Shown here one piece after another: positions 58,633-64,000 of a stretch of DNA of 64,000 bases. Source of the DNA: Nocardia aurea (GTDB lineage: Bacteria > Actinomycetota > Actinomycetes > Mycobacteriales > Mycobacteriaceae); assembly GCF_003123685.1 (NCBI RefSeq), contig NZ_QCYJ01000018.1, positions 118,829 through 182,828 of the forward strand, written 5' to 3'. The translations under genes and the position numbers were made by a program. The notes beneath the pieces were generated by a model. That model was not told the DNA's origin and did not search any database. It saw only the letters and a program-made list of their open reading frames with translations. How positions within the stretch are numbered: position 1 is the stretch's first letter; each line of letters begins with the position of its first letter.

Positions 58633-59817
58633 TCAGGCCGGAACCCGGACGATCAGCGCGTCACCCTGACCGCCGCCACCGCACAGCGCGGCCGCGCCGA
58701 CGCCGCCGCCGCGCCGCTTCAGCTCCAGCGCGAGATGCAGCAGGATGCGCGCACCGGACATGCCGAGCGGATGGCCGACGGCGATCGCGCCACCGTTGAC
58801 GTTGACCTTGTCCTGATCGATGCCGAGCTGGCGCGCCGAGGCGATACCGACCGCGGCGAACGCCTCGTTGATCTCGATCAGATCCAGATCCGACGGCGAG
58901 ATGCCCTCGCGCGCACAGGCCTTGGCGATGGCGTTGGCGGGCTGGGCCTGCAGGGTCGAATCCGGGCCGGACACCACGCCCGCCGCGCCGATCTCGGCGA
59001 TCCAGCTCAGCCCCAGCTCCTCGGCCTTGGCCTTGCTCATCACCACGACCGCGGCGGCGCCGTCGGAGATCTGCGACGCCGTACCGGCGGTGATGGTGCC
59101 GTCCTTACGGAACGCGGGCTTGAGCTTGGCCAGCGATTCCGTCGTGGTGTCGGCCCGAATGCCCTCGTCCTCGGTGATCAGCACCGGATCACCCTTGCGC
59201 TGCGGTACCGCGACCGGAACCACCTCGTCGTCGAAGACACCGTTCTTCCAGGCCGCCGCCGCGCGCTGATGCGAGGCCGCCGCGAACGCTTCCTGCTCCT
59301 CGCGGGCGACATAATCCCTGTCGTTGCCCAGTTCGGTCAGCGCGCCCATCGGCTGGTCGGTGAAGATGTCGTACAGGCCATCGTATGCCATGTGGTCGCG
59401 TAACGTGACGTCGCCGTACTTGAACCCCTCGCGACTCTTCTCCAGCAGATGCGGTGACTGGCTCATCGACTCCTGGCCGCCCGCGACGACGATCTCGAAC
59501 TCGCCCGCCCGGATCAGCTGGTCCGCGAGAGCGATCGCGCTGATACCGGACAGACACACCTTGTTCAGCGTGAGCGCGGGGACGTCCATCGGAATGCCAC
59601 CGGCGACCGCGGCCTGCCTGGCCGGAATCTGCCCCGCGCCCGCGGTCAGCACCTGACCCATGATCACGTAGTCGACCTGCTCGGGCGCGACGCCGCCCTT
59701 CTCCAGCGCCGCCTTGATGGCGAAGCCGCCGAGGTCGGAACCGCTGAAGCTCTTCAGGCCGCCGAGCAGGCGACCGATGGGGGTACGCGCACCGGAGACG
59801 ATGACGGTTGTGGTCAC
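58633..59817 (-). CDS. fadA4: Acetyl-CoA acetyltransferase (thiolase, FadA4 homologue)
   Basis: Thiolase of 394 residues, condensing or cleaving acyl-CoA at the beta-keto position. Nucleophile Cys in [16 protein letters not shown] (about 90), NEAFAAV and [10 protein letters not shown] (catalytic His), and the C-terminal CGGGGQGDA with the second Cys are intact. GTG at 59817 starts [15 protein letters not shown], the usual opening. Matches Rv1323. It neighbours the divergent methylmalonyl-CoA epimerase gene, linking fatty-acid and propionate metabolism. Confidence 0.94.
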   Translation of the reverse strand: MTTTVIVSGARTPIGRLLGGLKSFSGSDLGGFAIKAALEKGGVAPEQVDYVIMGQVLTAGAGQIPARQAAVAGGIPMDVPALTLNKVCLSGISAIALADQLIRAGEFEIVVAGGQESMSQSPHLLEKSREGFKYGDVTLRDHMAYDGLYDIFTDQPMGALTELGNDRDYVAREEQEAFAAASHQRAAAAWKNGVFDDEVVPVAVPQRKGDPVLITEDEGIRADTTTESLAKLKPAFRKDGTITAGTASQISDGAAAVVVMSKAKAEELGLSWIAEIGAAGVVSGPDSTLQAQPANAIAKACAREGISPSDLDLIEINEAFAAVGIASARQLGIDQDKVNVNGGAIAVGHPLGMSGARILLHLALELKRRGGGVGAAALCGGGGQGDALIVRVPA

Positions 59818-59959
59818 GAGGAGCCTCGCATTCAGTAGATCGGGTCGGACGGACCGGGCTCACCGGGAGCACCGTCGCGGCACGACGACAAAGCCTTGTA
59901 CTCAACGGTAGCTTGCCCACACCGGGCGTGTCTCCGGAGGTCCGCGCTACCGTCGAGTA

Positions 59960-60433
59960 GTGAGCACTGCACAGGAGACGTCCGAATTCATCCCCGGCGA
60001 CTACGTCATCGCCATCGACCACGTCGGTATCGCGGTCCCCGACCTCGACACCGCAATCGCCTGGTATTCCGAAAATCTGGGCATGATCGAGACCCACCGG
60101 GAGGTGAACGAGAGCCAGGGCGTGCACGAGGCGATGCTTTCGCTACCCGGCGCGTCCGATTCCGCGACTGCCCTACAGTTGCTGGCGCCCCTGGACGCGA
60201 ACTCCACCATCGCCAAGTTCATCGACCGCAGCGGCCCGGGTCTCCAGCAACTCGCCTACCGCGTCACCGATCTCGAGGCCGTCTCCACACACCTGCGCGA
60301 CCGCGGCGTACGTTTGCTGTACGACGCCCCCAGGCACGGAACCGCCGATTCCCGCATCAATTTCATCCACCCGAAGGATGCTGGCGGTGTGCTGATCGAA
60401 TTGGTCGAACCGAACCCGAATGTTACGCACTAG
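59960..60433 (+). CDS. mce: Methylmalonyl-CoA epimerase
   Basis: VOC-fold metalloenzyme of 157 residues converting (2S)- and (2R)-methylmalonyl-CoA, needed to use propionyl-CoA and supply precursors for methyl-branched lipids. AIDHVGIAVPDLDTAIAWY supplies the first metal His, with later ligands in ALQLLAPL, GPGLQQLAYRV and FIHPKDAGGVLIELVE (His and Glu). GTG at 59960 has TACCGT exactly 6 bases upstream: leaderless. Homologue of Rv1322A. Confidence 0.94.
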   Translation: MSTAQETSEFIPGDYVIAIDHVGIAVPDLDTAIAWYSENLGMIETHREVNESQGVHEAMLSLPGASDSATALQLLAPLDANSTIAKFIDRSGPGLQQLAYRVTDLEAVSTHLRDRGVRLLYDAPRHGTADSRINFIHPKDAGGVLIELVEPNPNVTH

Positions 60434-60519
60434 TATCAAGATCGGAGCAGGAAAACTGATCCGAATCACATTCGCGGTCGAGTCACCATCATGTGGCCGT
60501 AGGCTGTAGTTTGTGTGCC

Positions 60520-61518
60520 ATGTCGTCACCTGAGTCCGATCGCAATCGCTTCGTTGCACTGCCCTTCACCGTTGTGCGCAAGGGTTATGCGCAAGACGAG
60601 GTACGCAACTACTTCGACCGCTTCGACGCGGAGCTGAGGGTCACCGCCACTGACCGCGATGCCGCTGCGGCGCAAGCACGTAACCTCGCAAGCCAACTGG
60701 AGGACGCGCGGGACGAGATCGACGAACTCCGTAAGGAGGTCGACCGACTCTCGGTTCCGCCGACCACCGCGGAAGGCATGTCCGACCGCATCTCACGCAT
60801 GCTGCGATTGGCGTCCGACGAAGCCTCCGAGGTCCGCGCGCTCGCGCAGGCCGAGGCCGCCGAAATGGTGTCGATCGCCGAGCAACAGGCCACCGAGATG
60901 CGCGGCAAGTACGAGTCGCTGCTCGCGGAGACGAAGGAGAAGCGAGAGGCGCTCGATATCGAATTCGAGCAGACCCTCGCGAACGCGCGTACCGAGTCCG
61001 GCAAGATCATCGAGGCCGCCCAGGCCGAGGCCGACCGCCTCGGCAAGGAAGCCGATGCCAAGCGTAAGGCCAACCAGCAGGACTTCGAGGTCACCATGGC
61101 GGAGCGGCGTACCAAGCTGACCCGCGCCATGGAGGAGCTCGAGGCCACCAGCCGCGCCGAGGCCGCCCAGCGCATCAAGGATGCCACCGATGAGGCCAAC
61201 CGCCTCATCACCTCCGCCACCCAGACCTCCGAGCGCAAGATCGCGCACGCGAAAGAACTGGCCGAGGAGATGCGCGTGCTGCGCGGCCGGGTGCTCGCCC
61301 AGCTGCTCGGTATCCGCGGTCAGCTCGATTCGGTGCCCGCGATGCTCGCCGCGGTCAACCGGGAAAGCGAACTGCTCGACGGTGTTCCGGATCGCAAGTC
61401 GATCGGCAGTGGCAACGCCAAGTCCGTCGGCGGTTCCCGCGCGAAGGCCATCCAGGAGGCGGCCAACGACGAGGACATCGACGCCGACGAGCGCGAGAAC
61501 GCCGAAATCTCGAACTGA
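60520..61518 (+). CDS. DivIVA-domain coiled-coil protein
   Basis: Protein of 332 residues. About 10-45 (LPFTVVRKGYAQDEVRNYFDRFDAEL) is a DivIVA-like N-terminal membrane-binding motif, followed by a long Ala/Glu/Lys-rich coiled coil (LEDARDEIDELRKEVDRL; MLRLASDEASEVRALAQAEA) and an acidic tail. Such proteins mark cell poles or septa; this is not the canonical Wag31 by gene position or length. ATG at 60520 has TAGTTT 7 bases upstream. A terminator follows. Partner proteins unknown. Confidence 0.8.
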   Translation: MSSPESDRNRFVALPFTVVRKGYAQDEVRNYFDRFDAELRVTATDRDAAAAQARNLASQLEDARDEIDELRKEVDRLSVPPTTAEGMSDRISRMLRLASDEASEVRALAQAEAAEMVSIAEQQATEMRGKYESLLAETKEKREALDIEFEQTLANARTESGKIIEAAQAEADRLGKEADAKRKANQQDFEVTMAERRTKLTRAMEELEATSRAEAAQRIKDATDEANRLITSATQTSERKIAHAKELAEEMRVLRGRVLAQLLGIRGQLDSVPAMLAAVNRESELLDGVPDRKSIGSGNAKSVGGSRAKAIQEAANDEDIDADERENAEISN

Positions 61519-61568
61519 CGTCCGAGCGCCTCGGGCGACGACGCACGACCAGCACCAGAGTTCATCCG

Positions 61569-61595
61569 AAGGCCGTCCCTCCCAGGGGCGGCCTT
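61569..61595 (+). terminator. Terminator after DivIVA-like gene
   Basis: AAGGCCGTCCCT pairs with AGGGGCGGCCTT across a CCC loop (one G/U wobble), 50 bases past the stop. Confidence 0.7.
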
Positions 61596-61730
61596 CCCTG
61601 CTTCCCGGACACGATCGCCGTGGGCAGTGCCGCCGACGAAGCAGACCGAGGACGCCGGGGGATGCTGCGGGTCATCGCCCCGGTCGCATACCGCCTCGAT
61701 GATGCGAGCCCGCCCGCACGGCCGAGTGCG

Positions 61731-62027
61731 TCAGGACCACCGACGGGTGATGCGACGGGTTCTCCGGCCGTTCCAGCACCCCTGGTGCCAATGCCTGCGA
61801 TCGTCCTCACCGCCGTCCGCCTGCCAGGCGACGATATGGGCCACCCCGGGCGGGATCTCGTGATCACAGCCGGGACACCGGTAGGTCTTGACCGCACGGC
61901 TCCCGGGAATGCTGCGCACGATATAGGTCTCGTCGCGGTCGGGACCGGATTCGGTGCGGCCGAAGACGTCGCCGAGCGGCGCGGATCGCCGATCCTGACT
62001 GCTGGCGGGAGGTTTCCGGCGGGGCAT
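61731..62027 (-). CDS. Small zinc-ribbon-like protein (ATP/GTP-binding protein family in annotations; Rv1322-like length)
   Basis: Protein of 98 residues. The first half is basic and disordered. The second half carries YRCPGCDHEI, then HIVAW and RRHWHQGCW, so CxxC plus His/Cys can bind one zinc. Actinobacterial relatives share VRSIPGSRAVKTYRCPGC. ATG at 62027 (MPRRKPPASS) has TATCCT 7 bases upstream, a leaderless pattern; the upstream frame extension is not supported. Function unknown; nucleic-acid binding is plausible. The 61519-61730 gap before it has only the DivIVA terminator. Confidence 0.72.
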   Translation of the reverse strand: MPRRKPPASSQDRRSAPLGDVFGRTESGPDRDETYIVRSIPGSRAVKTYRCPGCDHEIPPGVAHIVAWQADGGEDDRRHWHQGCWNGRRTRRITRRWS

Positions 62028-62064
62028 GCCGTCCAGGATATTCGCGACCCCGCCCCGGGAGAGT

Positions 62065-62784
62065 TCAGCCCTCGATCGGCGCCAGGGTCGCGCGGACCGG
62101 GTTGTGGTCCGACAGACCATCGGCACTGTCCACCATCGCGTCGCTCGCCACCGCGCCGCGGACGACCACGTGATCGATGAACTGGGATTTCGCCCCCGAG
62201 TCGCGCGGCCGCGTCGGCAACCCGTCGGCGGGCAGCGGAACCACCGTGAATTCCGGTCCGAGCCGCTCCGCCACCACCTCGCGGTCGATATTGAAATCGC
62301 CGAGTAGAACCACCGGCCCGGACGCCTCGCGCGCGAGTTCGCGCAACCGCCCCAGTTGCTCCCAGCGCCGCTGATCGCCGGTCACGTGAGTCGCGAGCAC
62401 CGTGAAACCCGACGCCTCGACGACGAGCACGCCCTTGCCGTGATCGCGCTCGAAGGCTTGCGCCGCGATCTCGCGGCCCGAATCCCGCACGGCCAGAACG
62501 AGGTACTCGACTCGGTCATCGAGCGCGGTCGGTCCGCGCCGCAACTTCGGCACCCGTGGGTAACGCAGCGTGTAGAAGGTCCGGTCCGGCATGGCCGCCC
62601 GCAGGCTCGCCAACTGATCACCGCTCACCTCTTGGAGGGCGATGATCTGTTCCGAGCGCTTGGCGACCCGGTCGCTGATCGAGGCGATGCGATCGGTCTC
62701 GTTCGGCCACCTGGCGGAGACGTCTTCGTACCAGTTCTCGGCGTGGACGCGATGCAGCACATTCCAGGTGGCGACCGTGATCAT
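62065..62784 (-). CDS. Endonuclease/exonuclease/phosphatase family protein
   Basis: EEP-fold phosphoesterase of 239 residues. Catalytic positions are visible as WNVLHR (Asn), ALQEVS (Glu), LLGDFNID (Asp, Asn) and LSDHNPV (Asp, His), with HVTGD in the centre. Members cleave DNA, phospholipid head groups or nucleotides; this sequence does not decide. No signal peptide, so cytoplasmic. ATG at 62784 lies 36 bases from the nucS stop, so they are likely co-transcribed. Confidence 0.86.
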   Translation of the reverse strand: MITVATWNVLHRVHAENWYEDVSARWPNETDRIASISDRVAKRSEQIIALQEVSGDQLASLRAAMPDRTFYTLRYPRVPKLRRGPTALDDRVEYLVLAVRDSGREIAAQAFERDHGKGVLVVEASGFTVLATHVTGDQRRWEQLGRLRELAREASGPVVLLGDFNIDREVVAERLGPEFTVVPLPADGLPTRPRDSGAKSQFIDHVVVRGAVASDAMVDSADGLSDHNPVRATLAPIEG

Positions 62785-62820
62785 GAATCTCTTACTCGCG
62801 ATATCGGGAAGTTTGGGGGA

Positions 62821-63504
62821 TCAGAACAAACGGAATTCGTTGCTCTCCGTACCACGCAGCGCGTCGTAATCGAGGGTGAGGCAACGGATACCGCGATCCT
62901 CGGCGAGCGTGCGGGCCTGCGGCTTGATCTGCTGCGCCGCGAAGACACCGGCGACCGGCGCGAGCAACGGATCCCGGTTGAGCAATTCCAGGTAGCGGGT
63001 CAACTGTTCGACACCGTCGATCTCACCGCGGCGTTTGATCTCCACCGCGACCGTCGCTCCCGCGGCGTCCCGGCAGAGTAGGTCGACCGGACCGATCGCC
63101 GTCATGTACTCGCGTCGGATCAACGTGTAGCCTGCACCGAGCGTCTGGACGTGTTCGGCCAGCAACTCCTGAAGATGGGCCTCGACACCGTCTTTCACCA
63201 GTCCGGGATCGATCCCGAGTTCATGCGAGGAGTCGTGTTCGATCTCCTCGATGGTGATACGCAGTTCTTCGCCGGCCTTGTTGGTCACCACCCAGTAGGC
63301 CTTGGCACCTTCGGGTACGTCGTCCGGACGTTCCTGCAAACGGCACGGCGGGCTCATCCAGTTCAACGGCTTGTACGATCCGCCGTCGGAATGCACCAGC
63401 ACCGAACCGTCGGCTTTGATCATCAACAGACGGCGGGCCATCGAGAGGTGGGCGGTCAAACGACCGACATAGTCGACCTGGCAACGAGCTATCACGAGGC
63501 GCAC
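62821..63504 (-). CDS. nucS: Mismatch-specific endonuclease NucS (EndoMS)
   Basis: The actinobacterial mismatch-repair nuclease that cuts both strands at G-T, T-T and G-G mismatches, standing in for MutS/MutL. 227 residues. The N-terminal DNA-binding and dimer domain ([28 protein letters not shown]) is followed by the RecB-like nuclease core [33 protein letters not shown] with Asp, Glu and Lys of the D-ExK motif and [14 protein letters not shown] at 63504 has TAGACT 6 bases upstream: leaderless. Homologue of Rv1321, next to the rRNA operon. Confidence 0.96.
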   Translation of the reverse strand: MRLVIARCQVDYVGRLTAHLSMARRLLMIKADGSVLVHSDGGSYKPLNWMSPPCRLQERPDDVPEGAKAYWVVTNKAGEELRITIEEIEHDSSHELGIDPGLVKDGVEAHLQELLAEHVQTLGAGYTLIRREYMTAIGPVDLLCRDAAGATVAVEIKRRGEIDGVEQLTRYLELLNRDPLLAPVAGVFAAQQIKPQARTLAEDRGIRCLTLDYDALRGTESNEFRLF

Positions 63505-63614
63505 CGGTCGAGTCTAGGGCCTACGGTCGGTCGGCCACCCGGCGCCTGACCGATACATCGATCACCGACATCAGACGGGCCATTCGTTCCACGAACACGG
63601 AGTCGTGGAACGCA

Positions 63615-63645
63615 GAAAGGCCCCCAACAATGTTGGGGGCCTTTC
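63615..63645 (-). terminator. rRNA operon terminator
   Basis: GAAAGGCCCCCAACA (63615-63629) and its complement (63631-63645) form a 15-bp perfect arm pair with one central base, directly downstream of the 5S gene on the minus strand and ending in CCTTTC, a typical strong rrn terminator. Confidence 0.88.
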
Positions 63646-63655
63646 GCAATGATGT

Positions 63656-63773
63656 TCCGGCGGTGTCCTACTCTCCCACACCCTGTCGAGTGCAGTACCA
63701 TCGGCGCTGGCAGGCTTAGCTTCCGGGTTCGGAATGGGACCGGGCGTTTCCCTGCCGCTATGGCCGCCGTAAC
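63656..63773 (-). rRNA. rrf: 5S ribosomal RNA
   Basis: Minus strand reads TTACGGCGGCCATAGCGGCA at the 5' end, then CCATTCCGAACCCGGAAGCT in loop A/helix III and GGGAGAGTAGGACACCGCCG near the 3' end, the characteristic actinobacterial 5S sequence. The 5' and 3' ends pair (GGCGGC/ GCCGCC-type helix I). End points are accurate to a few bases. Confidence 0.95.
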
Positions 63774-63970
63774 TCTATGAAACTATCCACACAACAGCGC
63801 TGACACCCCCACCACACATTTTCCGATGTGTTCACGAACCCCGAACCCACCCACACCTGAATGTGAATATCGGAGGTTCGCACACACACCGAAAATCGTG
63901 TTTCGGGGTGTCTGCTGCAGTGTCTGTGTGTTGTTTCAGATACCGCACAGTGGACGCGTAGCTTCTTTGT

Positions 63971-64000
63971 TGGTAAGTCCTCGGCCTATTAGTACCAGTC
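63971..64000 (-). rRNA. rrl: 23S ribosomal RNA, 3' end (partial)
   Basis: The minus strand carries GACTGGTACTAATAGGCCGA, the conserved 3' end of actinobacterial 23S rRNA, then GGACTTACC. The gene continues past the right edge. The spacer to 5S (about 63774-63970) shows no gene. Confidence 0.9.

Overview
The window is GC-rich actinobacterial DNA. The right half keeps the gene order of the Mycobacterium tuberculosis segment Rv1321 (nucS) to Rv1343c (lprD), ending at a ribosomal RNA operon. Together with a large NRPS, a SARP regulator and a DrrA-type exporter, this points to the Mycobacteriales, most likely Nocardia or a close relative such as Rhodococcus. The genus is an inference from gene order and content; no 16S sequence is in view.

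Layout. (1) 1-9990, accessory genes: PIG-L deacetylase, winged-helix methyltransferase, a divergent SARP/AfsR-type regulator, an alpha/beta hydrolase, a secreted HNH-type nuclease lipoprotein, a small hypothetical protein, and a divergent oxidoreductase/XRE-regulator pair. (2) 9991-26815, a nonribosomal peptide locus on the minus strand: a stand-alone N-terminal adenylation-domain fragment, a 4487-residue trimodular NRPS (C-A-T-E / C-A-T / C-A-T-E-TE), then an ABC ATPase and two ABC-2 permeases joined to the NRPS by overlapping stop/start codons. The predicted product is a D-L-D tripeptide or an oligomer of it. (3) 27033-34555, detoxification and lipid genes: FAD monooxygenase, PadR regulator, a 14-TM MFS exporter with a fused C-terminal helical/winged-helix region, a TetR regulator with a clear operator in front of the exporter, a secreted lipase and an SDR. 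(4) 34653-48385, the conserved block: lprD-like, DUF3817, rdgB, rphA, Rv1339-like phosphodiesterase, rhomboid, cysM-cysO-mec (protein-bound sulfide cysteine pathway), P1 peptidase, DUF2017, clpS, pncB, pncA, dinG and a methyltransferase. (5) 48432-56912, an NCS2 permease and the alpha-glucan genes glgP, glgE and glgB. (6) 57214-63504, Rv1324-like thioredoxin/TPR protein, a second DUF3817 protein, thiolase, methylmalonyl-CoA epimerase, DivIVA-like coiled coil, a small zinc-ribbon protein, an EEP-family phosphatase and nucS. (7) 63615-64000, the 3' end of an rRNA operon on the minus strand (23S end, 5S, terminator).

Several signals recur. Many conserved-block genes lack a Shine-Dalgarno sequence and instead have TANNNT 6-7 bases before the start codon, as expected for leaderless mRNAs; I used this to choose starts. 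Perfect dyads sit at positions fitting operators (TetR-MFS, SDR, PadR, oxidoreductase/XRE, SARP), and long perfect hairpins mark transcription ends. The most unusual part is the NRPS locus: an intact 146-residue adenylation-domain fragment upstream, a low-complexity insertion in the first epimerase domain, two adenylation domains with nearly the same specificity residues, and no MbtH or tailoring genes in view.
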